From NCBI RefSeq assembly GCF_001939075.1, contig NZ_MPTA01000002.1, positions 496,001 to 560,000 on the forward strand: a stretch of 64,000 nucleotides of DNA. The letters are read 5' to 3'. The position numbers and the translations under genes are program-made. This document shows, one piece after another, positions 24,411-33,110 of this stretch (positions are counted from its first letter, which is position 1; each line of letters begins with the position of its first letter). The DNA comes from Paenisporosarcina indica. GTDB lineage: Bacteria > Bacillota > Bacilli > Bacillales_A > Planococcaceae. The notes beneath the pieces are model-generated. The model worked only from the letters and a program-made list of their open reading frames with translations, was not told the origin of the DNA and made no database searches.

Positions 24411-25340
24411 TTATTCCCCTTTTATTCTTCTATTATAAGACTCTGAATAGGCCTCTTTTCTAAATCGCAATATCTCGTCATCCGAACATTCGATTCCTGC
24501 AGGTAACACTGTTGGGTCAAACACATAGTGATCTACAACGACAGGTGCTTTTGATTTCACACGTAAAATCCCTGCTTCTATTCGCGTTCGCTCCTTTGGC
24601 CATTCTTTTGTAGGGTCGTCCGTTGGATCACTTGATTCCCCTATCACAATATATAAGCGAAATCGTACCTCTGCTTTATCCAGTCGTTCGTTTAATTCCG
24701 TTGATAAGTAGTCTACTGACTTAGTCGCCATTTCTTTAATTGATAATGATTCGACACCCGCTTCTGGTTCCCACTCAAATTTCACTGGAGTTCTTATTCC
24801 TTTTTCATTCACCAAATAAAAGGCATGAATAGCATAATAGCGGCCTGTTGCAAAACTATTTGTATTTTCGAGTTTTCGTATCATTTGAAAAGCTGCTCGA
24901 CTTTCTGGATACTGGGCAAATAGTTTTACCGTGTCTTTAAAATGCGGTTTGAAGTCTTGAAAAGAATGCACTGTATTTAATATATCGAAGAATGTCTGTG
25001 GAGACTTCGTTATAAAGATTGGAATGGTTGTTCCGACTAAATTTGCGATTTCTTCGTTAGGTAAATGAAATTGAACTGACATTCCTTTTACTACAGATAA
25101 TGCGTCGGGTGTTTGAGGATTTGGCCAAACATTAGAAAAACGTACAATTGCCGGGACTTCCGTTTCTGCTAAATGTGCAGCCATCGTATATTTGCCGGCT
25201 TCACCGGTCGGGGTAAACGTTGCTTCATATAATTCACCTTTCGCATGCGCTCGACGGTATCCAGGATATGTTCCTGCGACTTTCTCAATTTGATTGACCG
25301 TCCGTTTTGCCAAATTTGTTTCATTTGTATGCTCTATCAC
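24411..25340 (-). CDS. Catalase-related heme peroxidase (mini-catalase)
   Basis: 309-residue catalase-core protein, well below the roughly 480 residues of full catalases, in the SrpA/catalase-family peroxidase group. The active-site His lies in GYRRAHAKGELYEATF near residues 27-42, RFSNVWPNP follows near 67, and GMSVQFHLP near 86 is conserved. The probable proximal heme Tyr is in the C-terminal AYSESYNRR. Members reduce H2O2 or organic peroxides. The ATG is preceded by AAGGAGGATTCG. No regulator is adjacent; expression control was not identified. Confidence 0.87.
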   Translation of the reverse strand: MIEHTNETNLAKRTVNQIEKVAGTYPGYRRAHAKGELYEATFTPTGEAGKYTMAAHLAETEVPAIVRFSNVWPNPQTPDALSVVKGMSVQFHLPNEEIANLVGTTIPIFITKSPQTFFDILNTVHSFQDFKPHFKDTVKLFAQYPESRAAFQMIRKLENTNSFATGRYYAIHAFYLVNEKGIRTPVKFEWEPEAGVESLSIKEMATKSVDYLSTELNERLDKAEVRFRLYIVIGESSDPTDDPTKEWPKERTRIEAGILRVKSKAPVVVDHYVFDPTVLPAGIECSDDEILRFRKEAYSESYNRRIKGE

Positions 25341-25482
25341 AACGAATCCTCCTTGTTAATAAAATGTCGCTACCTCTAATCATGGTTTGAAGTCGATATA
25401 AAGTGTACACTTAAAAATGGTATCTTCATTCTTAAGATACCCTTAACTAATGCAAATTAACTTATACAAAGGTGGACTACAC

Positions 25483-25830
25483 ATGACAAATCATGAAGAA
25501 ACAAATTTACCTCCAAAAACGTGTTCGGTCGAACGATTAATCACGATGGAATCGGATATTGAGCTTGTACTACAAGGAAAGAAAACCGCAACTCGTCGTA
25601 ACGGACGCTACGCAGATGTCGGTGAAATCATGGAACTTAAAGGAAAGTCTTTCAAGGTGGATAAAGTTTATATACAAACTCTTGGGGATTTAACAGATAA
25701 ACATGCAGTACAAGAAGGTTTTCAATCGGTAGAAGACTATAAACAATCCATATTGGCTTACCACCCTGGTATGCCTTGGTTGCCTCATATGACAGTATGG
25801 ACTCATGAATTCAGTCCGGTAAAAGCATAA
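25483..25830 (+). CDS. ASCH domain protein
   Basis: 115 residues. The ASCH (PUA-like beta barrel) signature GKKTATRRNGRYADVGE lies near residues 32-48, and the C terminus (LPHMTVWTHEF) completes the fold. ASCH proteins bind RNA or nucleosides and some hydrolyse modified nucleosides; the role here is unknown. The ATG at 25483 is preferred, as AAGGTGG lies 6 bp before it; an ATG at 25450 lacks a ribosome site. A small membrane protein gene follows 3 bp after the stop, so the two are probably co-transcribed. Confidence 0.8.
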   Translation: MTNHEETNLPPKTCSVERLITMESDIELVLQGKKTATRRNGRYADVGEIMELKGKSFKVDKVYIQTLGDLTDKHAVQEGFQSVEDYKQSILAYHPGMPWLPHMTVWTHEFSPVKA

Positions 25831-25833
25831 GTA

Positions 25834-26274
25834 ATGTATAATTTTTACGGCCTTATCATATTCACCCATGTATTGAGTATGGTTCTATCAGTTGGACCTC
25901 TTTTTGTGTTATTTGCAGTCTTGAAAAGAATGCATGGTGCAGACCTCGCAATTGAAATAGCTTACCTTGCAATATTCCGTTCGGTTGTTCGTTTGATTAA
26001 ACACGCTGGACATGTATTAGTAGGCTCAGGAATTTTACTTGTTTATCTTGGACCATGGCCATGGCATACACCTTGGATTGTGATGACGATCGGATTAATG
26101 ATCCTCTCCATCTTCTTCTTGGCTAGTGCATTTAAAGGGACACTCAAGAAATATGAAAATCCCGATTTCGATCGACAGGTTTTAAACCGAAAACTGTATA
26201 GTTCCACTTGGACTTATATCATTTTATTGGTCCTCATGTTGGCTCTCATGGTGATGAAACCAACATTATGGTAA
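25834..26274 (+). CDS. Small integral membrane protein
   Basis: 146 residues with four hydrophobic segments (about 5-27, 55-75, 82-100 and 122-142). Two His (THVLS near 11 and KHAGH near 56) lie in or beside helices 1 and 2, a pattern also seen in DUF2269-like proteins, but I cannot assign the family firmly. It starts 3 bp after the ASCH gene with a weak ribosome site, consistent with translational coupling. A terminator follows at 26351. Confidence 0.65.
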   Translation: MYNFYGLIIFTHVLSMVLSVGPLFVLFAVLKRMHGADLAIEIAYLAIFRSVVRLIKHAGHVLVGSGILLVYLGPWPWHTPWIVMTIGLMILSIFFLASAFKGTLKKYENPDFDRQVLNRKLYSSTWTYIILLVLMLALMVMKPTLW

Positions 26275-26350
26275 GAACCACAAATCACTGTGACAACTGT
26301 GGGCTCTAAGGTGCTTTGAATTACTACAGCAGCCTGTCTAAACTAATTAA

Positions 26351-26397
26351 GAGGGATGTGCGAAATGACTACATGTCACTTTGCACATCCCTTTTTT
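26351..26397 (+). terminator. Terminator of the ASCH-membrane protein operon
   Basis: AAGAGGGATGTGC pairs with GCACATCCCTTTT, with GTGAC-type pairing inside the loop, followed by six T. Confidence 0.8.
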
Positions 26398-26661
26398 CAG
26401 ACCAGTAAGTTACGTGTTTATTATTTTCTGGATGCTTCTTAATCTAAATTCCAATTTATTCCTCTGACTCGTACTCGTATTTTCCTTTTCTTTAGATATT
26501 TATTAGATGAATAAAGAAAACGGATCAAAAGACGCTCTACATAGTCTTCCAATAACTTTTTTATTCTATCCACTCCATCCTTCTCATGCATAAAATGTGG
26601 TGATTTTGCCATAGTAAGAATGAATTGATTTCTAGGACATCGACCCAAGGAGGATTTTGAT

Positions 26662-26922
26662 ATGGATGATCACACTCAAATGAGCTGGAAAGAAGATATT
26701 GTACTTGGTCAATTACACAATTCTGTGGACAATGCCGCGATGGCTGTAGGTAAAGCTCTGACAAAACCTACCGATCAGTTTATACAAGAAGCACGTCATA
26801 TGATTGAACATGCAGATCGAACAGTCGAAAATGCTCTCGAAAGTCGCGGAAACATTGAGCCCATTAGTTCACTGCAAGCTCAGTTGAATCATGAGAAGGA
26901 ACGTCTTAACACTTTGCACTAA
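26662..26922 (+). CDS. Small helical protein, 86 residues
   Basis: AAGGAGGATTTTGAT precedes the ATG, an excellent ribosome site. The protein is polar and helical throughout, with heptad-like spacing in the C-terminal half (SLQAQLNHEKERLNTL). The pattern HNSVDNAAMAVGKAL near residues 19-33 resembles small Bacillus DUF2564-like proteins, but this is a guess. No membrane segment or signal. Monocistronic; a terminator follows. Confidence 0.65.
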   Translation: MDDHTQMSWKEDIVLGQLHNSVDNAAMAVGKALTKPTDQFIQEARHMIEHADRTVENALESRGNIEPISSLQAQLNHEKERLNTLH

Positions 26923-27023
26923 ATGTCTTATAAGTTTAACTTTCAGGTTTTTCTAGTATCCTGATATAAGTAGTATTATCCCCCGCCCAGTCATACTTTA
27001 TATAAAAATGTACTAGTTGTTTT

Positions 27024-27066
27024 GATTAAAACCCACCAGTTCAACTGATGGGTTTTAATCGTTTTA
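27024..27066 (+). terminator. Terminator between the small protein and glutamate dehydrogenase
   Basis: GATTAAAACCCA pairs with TGGGTTTTAATC, an inner CAGTT/AACTG pairing extends the stem, and TTTT follows. Confidence 0.8.
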
Positions 27067-27125
27067 CACCTTGATTCTAAGGGTATGCACAAACTAGTCA
27101 GATATTAATTCGGAGGTGCTCGAAC

Positions 27126-28505
27126 GTGGAAGAACAAACACGATCCATTGTCCAACAATCACTAAATGCCTTGTTAGAAAACGAAAATTTCTTGACAGAT
27201 TTAAAGGGTGGCATGCGACAGAAAGCTTTTACTTCCTTAAATTCCATTCTATCAACCCCCAATCAAATACATAAATCATTTTTGCGGGTTCCATTAGAAG
27301 GTGGGGAAGTTGTTCGCATTCCCTCATATCGTGTTCATCACAATGATGCCCTCGGTCCATACAAAGGCGGGATTCGTTTTCACGAAACAGTTAATGAAGA
27401 AGAAGTCGTGAATTTGGCATTCCTAATGACACTAAAAAACGCTCTTCATAATGTCCCTTTTGGTGGTGGTAAAGGTGGCATTATGATTAATCCCAAAGAC
27501 TTTTCCGAAAAGGAATTGCATAAAATCTGCATCAAATATGTTAGATATTTCAATAATGTAATTGGACCAGATAAAGACATACCCGCTCCAGACGTTGGTT
27601 CAGGTGAGCGTGAAATGGATTGGATGATGGCAGAATACAAAAAGATTAATCAGGGAAGTCCCTACCTTGGGAGTTTCACCGGAAAAAGCGTTGAGAACGG
27701 CGGTTCTTTAGGTCGTCGTGAAGCAACCGGCAAAGGTGTTTACTTTACTTTCCGTTATTTACTGAACAATTATGTAAAAGACAATCAAGCAACTTTTGCA
27801 ACTACAACAAATCCATTTGCTAAAACTGCACTTGAATATGTGAATCGTGAATTAACTGTTGCAGTCCAAGGCTTTGGTAATGTTGGTTCCGTAACAGCTC
27901 TCGAGGCATATCGCTGTGCACATATTCAAAACAAGGTGGTAGCTGTCAGTGACCGTAACGTAACGCTCTTCAATGCAGACGGTCTTGATATTCCAGCCCT
28001 TGTCGAATTCACTGCCAAAAATAAAGGTGATTTGCCGACATCTGAAGATCAATTAACAGCAGCAGGTATTGCAGCAACGATTCAAGGAAGAGAGGATATA
28101 TTAACCATGGATGTAGATGTTTTATTCCTGGCCGCCCTTGAAAATCAGTTGAATGACCAAAATAAAACGCAAATCAAAGCACGCATCATTGTAGAAGGTG
28201 CAAATGCTCCAACCACCCGAGAAGCAGATGATTATTTAAGTGAGAAAGGCGTCGTCATCATTCCAGATATCTTAGCCAATGCTGGCGGTGTCATTGTTTC
28301 TTATTTAGAATGGTTACAAGGTCGAGAAACGCAATTCTTCTCTGAAGAAGAAGTCTACAATCAATTGCTCGCAAAAATGAGGAATACAATGGATACCCTA
28401 CTTCCGCAATATTTTGGTGATACTTTCTCACTTCGCCAAAATTGCTATATTCATTCGGTGACCCGTCTGTCCACTGTTTTGTATCGTCAAGGGAAGTTAT
28501 ATTAA
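27126..28505 (+). CDS. Glutamate (Glu/Leu/Phe/Val) dehydrogenase
   Basis: 459-residue amino-acid dehydrogenase that interconverts glutamate and 2-oxoglutarate plus ammonia. The catalytic Lys is in PFGGGKGGI near residue 117; PAPDVGSGEREMDWMM follows near 157. The Rossmann motif VAVQGFGNVGS is near 246 and EGANAPTT near 358. It is longer than RocG/GudB (about 425), with an extra stretch (DNQATFATTTNPFAKTALEY) before the Rossmann fold. The GTG start follows GGAGGTG. Monocistronic. Whether it is catabolic or biosynthetic, and whether NAD or NADP is used, is not certain. Confidence 0.88.
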   Translation: MEEQTRSIVQQSLNALLENENFLTDLKGGMRQKAFTSLNSILSTPNQIHKSFLRVPLEGGEVVRIPSYRVHHNDALGPYKGGIRFHETVNEEEVVNLAFLMTLKNALHNVPFGGGKGGIMINPKDFSEKELHKICIKYVRYFNNVIGPDKDIPAPDVGSGEREMDWMMAEYKKINQGSPYLGSFTGKSVENGGSLGRREATGKGVYFTFRYLLNNYVKDNQATFATTTNPFAKTALEYVNRELTVAVQGFGNVGSVTALEAYRCAHIQNKVVAVSDRNVTLFNADGLDIPALVEFTAKNKGDLPTSEDQLTAAGIAATIQGREDILTMDVDVLFLAALENQLNDQNKTQIKARIIVEGANAPTTREADDYLSEKGVVIIPDILANAGGVIVSYLEWLQGRETQFFSEEEVYNQLLAKMRNTMDTLLPQYFGDTFSLRQNCYIHSVTRLSTVLYRQGKLY

Positions 28506-28714
28506 CCACGAGAAATGTCACCTTTTCCTTCGTGTTACTTACTTTGATTGTTCCATTAAGTTCATTATTTATTTGAGGTTTACTGCGAGTATGGATATGG
28601 CTCCTAGCACTTGCTTACCAAATAGATTCACTTGCGAATCAGTGGATGCTCTAAGGTTTTAAAGACTCTTGATTGGAAATCATCGGGATCCCACTTGTTA
28701 TTTGTATATTTACA

Positions 28715-28945
28715 AAAACAACGAGCCTTTCATCGATAAAATTTTGGGAAGGCTCGTAAGATATATGTATACACTGTACTAGCATACTAAATGGGATGGA
28801 ATCAATTTGACTAGGCAGAACCAGCGTAGGCTCCTTTCAAGTGGTAGCCAGTCTTCTCATGGGAGGCATCCACAATGCGCCGAAGCGTGTATGATAAGGA
28901 ATACTTAATCCTTTCTATACTAGTTACTAGTGGACTTTTTGAGTG
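28715..28945 (+). repeat. R1 repeat, copy D
   Basis: Has the hairpin AACGAGCCTTTC/GGAAGGCTCG at its left, the central GGCAGAACCAGCGTAGGC and TTCAAGTGGTAGCCAG, then GCGCCGAAGCGTG, and ends ACTTTTTGAGTG. The left CACTGAAAAAGT end is not recognisable. Same orientation as copy F. The rest of 28506-29079 shows nothing else. Confidence 0.65.
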
Positions 28946-29079
28946 ATCTTATGAATTCCCTTGCTATTTTTTAATTCCACTCATTTTTAGCCCAATATTT
29001 GAATAACTTCATTTCATACAGTATCGTTATCATGAGCAATGCAAGAGTAACCTAAATAACTTATAAAGGATGATAGATA

Positions 29080-29580
29080 TTGGGTAATTCGTCTACAACA
29101 TCACTAACGATGACGCGTGTTTTTGATGTCCCAGCAGATAAAATATTTGATGCTTGGCTGAATCAAGAAATGATGAAGAAATGGTTTTTTACGATGGAGC
29201 ATACGAATAAAGTGGCACAGAATGAACCTTATGTCGGTGGGACATGGGAAATTGTTGATCATCGAGATGGTAAGGATTACAGAGCCATTGGTGATTACAT
29301 TGAAGTTGACTCGCCAAGTAAATTAGTTTTCACTTTCAAGATGCCTCAATTTAGTGATTCGCAGGATGTAATTACAGTAGAAATTAAACCTCATGATATG
29401 GCTTGTGAGATGACCTTTACACAAGAGATTACCGTTCCTCATGAAGAAGGCTGGACAGATGAAGATATCGAAAAAGCTCTTGATGAATATAGGAGTCAAA
29501 CCGAACAAGGTTGGGGATATATGTTTGAAGGGTTAAAGCAATTAGTGGAAACGGGTAAAATTAATTATCCCTCATTTTAA
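29080..29580 (+). CDS. SRPBCC/AHSA1 domain protein
   Basis: 166-residue START-fold protein of the Aha1-C-terminal-like group. Hallmarks are TRVFDVPADKIFDAWLN near residues 12-28, MKKWFFTM near 32, and GGTWEIVDHRDGK near 52-64; the final helix (GWGYMFEGLKQLVETG) closes the ligand cavity. Such proteins bind small hydrophobic molecules; the ligand is unknown. It starts at TTG 29080 with AAAGGATGA upstream. A terminator follows immediately. Upstream lies repeat copy D. Confidence 0.85.
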   Translation: MGNSSTTSLTMTRVFDVPADKIFDAWLNQEMMKKWFFTMEHTNKVAQNEPYVGGTWEIVDHRDGKDYRAIGDYIEVDSPSKLVFTFKMPQFSDSQDVITVEIKPHDMACEMTFTQEITVPHEEGWTDEDIEKALDEYRSQTEQGWGYMFEGLKQLVETGKINYPSF

Positions 29581-29587
29581 TTACGTT

Positions 29588-29617
29588 CACGAGTGCTATA
29601 TTCGCTCGTGTTTTTTT
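29588..29617 (+). terminator. Terminator of the AHSA1 gene
   Basis: CACGAGTG pairs with CGCTCGTG around CTATATT, followed by seven T. Confidence 0.85.
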
Positions 29618-29648
29618 CTGTTCGAGATAAAACACGCTGTTCTTTATC

Positions 29649-29706
29649 GTACATTTTCGATGACCGCATGATAACCGCAGAATAGATGTGCTAGGCGCAA
29701 ATGCAC
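29649..29706. repeat. R3 palindromic repeat, copy 2
   Basis: Left arm GTACATTTTCGATGACC (29649-29665) and right arm GTGCTAGGCGCAAATGCAC (29688-29706) are imperfect inverted copies. The right arm matches the complement of 137-154 and nearly matches 35423-35442. Confidence 0.5.
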
Positions 29707-29744
29707 TCTTGATAATAAAATAACCACCTTTAGAAAAAAAACAG

Positions 29745-29773
29745 TAAAAAGCTTGGATACATTAATCCAAGCT
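29745..29773 (-). terminator. Terminator of the small membrane coiled-coil gene
   Basis: AGCTTGGAT and ATCCAAGCT form a perfect stem around ACATTA; read leftward it is followed by TTTTTA. Confidence 0.75.
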
Positions 29774-29795
29774 CATTTCTATTCAAAATTAACTC

Positions 29796-30062
29796 TTATA
29801 TCGATTTAATCTGATCTTTTTCAAATCCAACTAGAATTGTGTCTTCAGAATTTGCATATTTTAGTTGCGTTTGATTTAATTCTAAACGCATTTTTTCCGT
29901 CTCAGCAATGAAATTCTCACTCTTTACCTTCTCCAGTTCCAACTCGTCCTTCAACATTTTCGCTTTCAGCTTTTGAGTCCCTCTTACTTGCCCCAATATT
30001 AATGCGGTCAGCGGAATAGAAAATACCATTATGACAGAAATTAACCCTATTATTTCTTGCAT
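29796..30062 (-). CDS. Small membrane-anchored coiled-coil protein
   Basis: 88 residues: one N-terminal membrane helix (about 5-25), then a basic loop (RGTQKLKAKML) and a charged coiled coil (about 30-75, DELELEKVKSENFIAETEKM) with a short polar end. The ribosome site AAAGGAGCG lies 6 bp before the ATG and a terminator follows. This is the layout of many small Bacillus proteins of unknown function with a phage-shock-like appearance. No neighbour shares its transcript. Confidence 0.65.
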   Translation of the reverse strand: MQEIIGLISVIMVFSIPLTALILGQVRGTQKLKAKMLKDELELEKVKSENFIAETEKMRLELNQTQLKYANSEDTILVGFEKDQIKSI

Positions 30063-30283
30063 ACTGTTCGCTCCTTTTTCAATATTCTGATTTCAGAAGT
30101 CGTAGATGGTTGACTTTGCAAAATCGGTGTACGGGGAAAATAATAAATTGGTTTCATGTTCGAGAAATAGCCTCACTCATTATTTCGACGTCAAAGTTAG
30201 AATACCTCTTAACTCCCGAATTATACTGACTAATATTTGGAAAAATTTCTTTTTCTCCCATTAAGTAGTCTAGATAAAAAACG

Positions 30284-30350
30284 AAAAGTGTCAGTCACCA
30301 TAAGCATCGGAGGACGTTTCCCCTCACTTAACCCATTGGCGATTGACACT
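30284..30350 (-). terminator. Probable terminator of the CoA-transferase gene
   Basis: AAGTGTCA pairs with TGACACTT across a long loop; leftward it is followed by TTCGTTTTTT. It lies just after the CoA-transferase stop. Nothing else was seen in 30063-30377. Confidence 0.6.
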
Positions 30351-30377
30351 TTACTCGAGTAAAAAATTTCATCTATA

Positions 30378-31652
30378 TTACCTTCTTAAGATTCCACGTT
30401 CTATTGCTTGCTCGGTTAGTTCATCTCTGAATTTCGGATGTGCGATACTAATAAGTTGTTTCGCTCGGTCACTGATTGATCGACCATGAAGGCGAGCAAT
30501 TCCATACTCTGTCACAACGTTGTCGACATCGTTTTTCCCGGTCGTCACAACTGATCCCGGTGCTAAATCCAATTTAATTCTGGAAATGGTATCGTTTTTT
30601 GCCGTGGAATACATGCAAATAAAGCCTTTGCCATTTTCCGCAAAACGTACACCACGTGCAAAATCAATTTGTCCGCCACTTGAAGAATAGTATTTTCCTC
30701 CAACCGTCTCCGAAGCACATTGACCAAATAAATCGACTTCAGTGCTTGCATTAATGGACACGATATTTTCTTCTTTTGCAATTTCCCGTGGGTCATTGAC
30801 AACACTTACGGGTAAAAACTCTACGGATGTGTTGTTATGAAGGAAGTCATATAGTCTTTGTGTTCCAAAAGCGAAAGTCGCGACAATCTTCCCTTTGTTT
30901 GTGAATTTCTCAGTTCCAGTTATTGCACCTGACTCTACTAAATCCACGATACCGTCTGTTAACATTTCTGTATGTACACCAAGATTGCGGTGATTTCTCA
31001 ATAAACTCATAACGGCATTTGGCACTGAACCGATCCCAATTTGTAGTGTAGCCCCATCCTGAATATGTGCTGCGACTTTTTCAGCAATACGCATATCTTT
31101 TTCTCCGATTTCCGGAACCACTTCTTCTGCAAGTTGCGTATCATGCTCCACATAGCCTGCAATTTGGCTGATGTGTACTTGGTTGTGTCCAAATGTACGT
31201 GGCATATTTCGATTCACTTCTAATATAAATGGTACTTTGCCAATAAACTCAGCTACATAATCCGCTTGAGTCCCAAGTGAGAAATAGCCATGCTCGTCCA
31301 TCGGAGAGGCAACAGAAAAAACCATCGACATTTTCGTTACTTTCTTAAGCATACGCGGGATTTCATGAAAATTATTTGGCACTAGGTCCATTTTTGCTTG
31401 CTGATACGTTTTGCGTGTTGCCCCGCTTAGAAAATACGACACATGTGTTAGCTGTCCTGGCATCTCGCCCAATATATACTTGCGCGGATGTAATGCTAGC
31501 ATTTGATGAATTTTGACATTACTCAATTCACTAGCATGTTCTTCTAAAATATCTAATAACTGAATGGGTTCACCATTTGCAATCGGGATGATGATGTCTG
31601 CTTCCTTCTCAATTAATTCAATTACTTCATTTACGTCTAATAATTTTGACAT
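30378..31652 (-). CDS. Acetyl-CoA hydrolase/transferase family protein
   Basis: 424-residue class I CoA-transferase, related to 4-hydroxybutyrate and butyryl-CoA:acetate CoA-transferases. IANGEPIQLLDIL is near residues 20-32; the catalytic Glu is expected in VHTEMLTDG near 220; GQIGIGSVPNAV-type sequence lies just before it (LQIGIGSVPNAV near 197-208); SSGGQIDFARG and VVTEYGIARLHG are conserved later. Transfers CoA between short-chain acids; the substrate is not fixed by sequence. The ATG at 31652 with TGGAGCG upstream is preferred over one at 31667. Monocistronic. Confidence 0.87.
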   Translation of the reverse strand: MSKLLDVNEVIELIEKEADIIIPIANGEPIQLLDILEEHASELSNVKIHQMLALHPRKYILGEMPGQLTHVSYFLSGATRKTYQQAKMDLVPNNFHEIPRMLKKVTKMSMVFSVASPMDEHGYFSLGTQADYVAEFIGKVPFILEVNRNMPRTFGHNQVHISQIAGYVEHDTQLAEEVVPEIGEKDMRIAEKVAAHIQDGATLQIGIGSVPNAVMSLLRNHRNLGVHTEMLTDGIVDLVESGAITGTEKFTNKGKIVATFAFGTQRLYDFLHNNTSVEFLPVSVVNDPREIAKEENIVSINASTEVDLFGQCASETVGGKYYSSSGGQIDFARGVRFAENGKGFICMYSTAKNDTISRIKLDLAPGSVVTTGKNDVDNVVTEYGIARLHGRSISDRAKQLISIAHPKFRDELTEQAIERGILRR

Positions 31653-31830
31653 ACTTAATCGCTCCATTCAAAACCTATTCCTATAACTTTAGCATACATA
31701 CGTCGCGTTTTTTAAGCAGAATGTATGCAGATAATCGTAATAATACTAGTCGAAAATTTAAAAATCACAAATATTTCGTATGAATTGGCGATGAGTGCGA
31801 AAAATAGTACTACATAACTTCTTTTTACTA

Positions 31831-31898
31831 ATCATGATGTCCTATATGATATTTGTCATACTCGTCACTTGACGTTTATGCCTTTTAACATCTACTCC
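31831..31898 (+). promoter_or_regulatory. DesR-type operator and promoter of des
   Basis: Two adjacent palindromes, ATCAT/ATGAT (31831-31850) and ATGATATTTGTCAT (31846-31859), lie just upstream of TTGACG (31869-31874), an 18-bp spacer and TACTCC (31893-31898). The weak -10 and tandem sites upstream of -35 match activation by DesR phosphate at B. subtilis des. The assignment is by position and by the desKR genes downstream. Confidence 0.5.
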
Positions 31899-31968
31899 TA
31901 ATGTCTATTCTTAATATAACAAGTAATTTAAATAAAAAATTCAAATACATCTTCATCAGGAGGACGCT

Positions 31969-33003
31969 ATGAGTAAAGAAAAAACAATGCAATTACGTAA
32001 ACTAATCGCTCCATTTGAGAAATCCGATACAGCTGCAAGTGTTTGGCAAATTATTAACACGATTCCACCTTTCTTCATCCTTTGGTTCTTGGCCTACCAG
32101 AGCTTAGACATTTCGGTATGGTTAACTGTTGCGTTAGCAGTAGTGGCATCAGGGTTTATCGTTCGAGTCTTTATCATTTTCCATGATTGTACACACGGTT
32201 CTTTCTTTAAGAGTAAGAAAGCTAACGCGGTATTAGGTACGATCACTGGTATCATGACATTGTTTGCTTATGAAAAATGGAAACGTGATCATTCAATTCA
32301 TCACGCAACAAGCAGTAACTTAGACAAACGTGGAGTTGGCGACGTTTGGGTAATGACAGTTGACGAATATGTTGAAGCGACACCAGGTCGTCGATTTGCT
32401 TATCGTTTATACCGTAATCCAATCGTTATGTTTGGTTTAGGACCATTGTTCTTGTATTTAGTATCAAACCGTTTTAACCGTAAAGATGCACGTAAAAAAG
32501 AGCGCAATAACACTTGGTTTATTAATGTAGCAATCGTTGTATTGTATGCTTTCATGATTTGGTTGATCGGATTCCCGGCCTTCGCGATCATTCAAGGAAC
32601 CATGCTAATTGTAGCGGGTTCACTTGGCATATGGTTGTTCTATGTTCAACATCAATTTGAAGATTCATACTTTGAAGACGAAGATCAATGGGATTATGTA
32701 AAAGCTGCAGTTGATGGCAGTTCTTTCTACAAATTGCCAAAAATCCTTCAATGGTTAACTGGAAATATTGGCTATCATCATGTGCATCACTTAAGCCCAC
32801 GTGTTCCAAACTATCGTTTAGAGCAAGCACATGAATCAGCACCGCCGCTTCACAAAGCAACAACGATTACGCTAAAAACAAGTTTACAATCGATTCGTTT
32901 CCGTTTATATGATGAAACGAAAAAGACGTTTGTCAGCTTTAATGAAATTAAACACTTACTAAACGCTCAAAAAACTTCTACTCAATTTCAAACAAAACGA
33001 TAA
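31969..33003 (+). CDS. des: Acyl-lipid desaturase
   Basis: 344-residue membrane fatty-acid desaturase introducing a double bond into membrane phospholipid acyl chains, as B. subtilis Des (delta-5) does in the cold. Three His boxes bind the di-iron centre: HDCTH at 72-76, HSIHH at 108-112, and HHVHH in the last third. Hydrophobic pairs at about 30-70 and 170-220 anchor it. The ribosome site AGGAGGACGCT gives a clear ATG. Codon choice is strongly biased (many CGT, GTA and CCA), suggesting high expression. The desKR genes follow after a terminator, as in B. subtilis. Confidence 0.93.
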   Translation: MSKEKTMQLRKLIAPFEKSDTAASVWQIINTIPPFFILWFLAYQSLDISVWLTVALAVVASGFIVRVFIIFHDCTHGSFFKSKKANAVLGTITGIMTLFAYEKWKRDHSIHHATSSNLDKRGVGDVWVMTVDEYVEATPGRRFAYRLYRNPIVMFGLGPLFLYLVSNRFNRKDARKKERNNTWFINVAIVVLYAFMIWLIGFPAFAIIQGTMLIVAGSLGIWLFYVQHQFEDSYFEDEDQWDYVKAAVDGSSFYKLPKILQWLTGNIGYHHVHHLSPRVPNYRLEQAHESAPPLHKATTITLKTSLQSIRFRLYDETKKTFVSFNEIKHLLNAQKTSTQFQTKR

Positions 33004-33009
33004 ATAAAT

Positions 33010-33041
33010 GAAAAACCATTCCGCTTATGGAATGGTTTTTC
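33010..33041 (+). terminator. Terminator after des
   Basis: AAAAACCATTCC pairs with GGAATGGTTTTT around GCTTAT. It separates cold-induced des from desKR; read-through could still supply some desKR transcript. Confidence 0.8.
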
Positions 33042-33110
33042 TGTCTGTTATAATTAGGAAAGCTGAAAATTTAATTTTCATATCATTTTTTCGGAATACA
33101 GGAGGAACTT

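Noticed and set aside
26439-26648. Leftward 69-codon frame ending RVRVRGINWNLD
   Set aside because: No ribosome site before any of its ATG codons and no recognised family; it lies opposite a terminator-flanked intergenic region.
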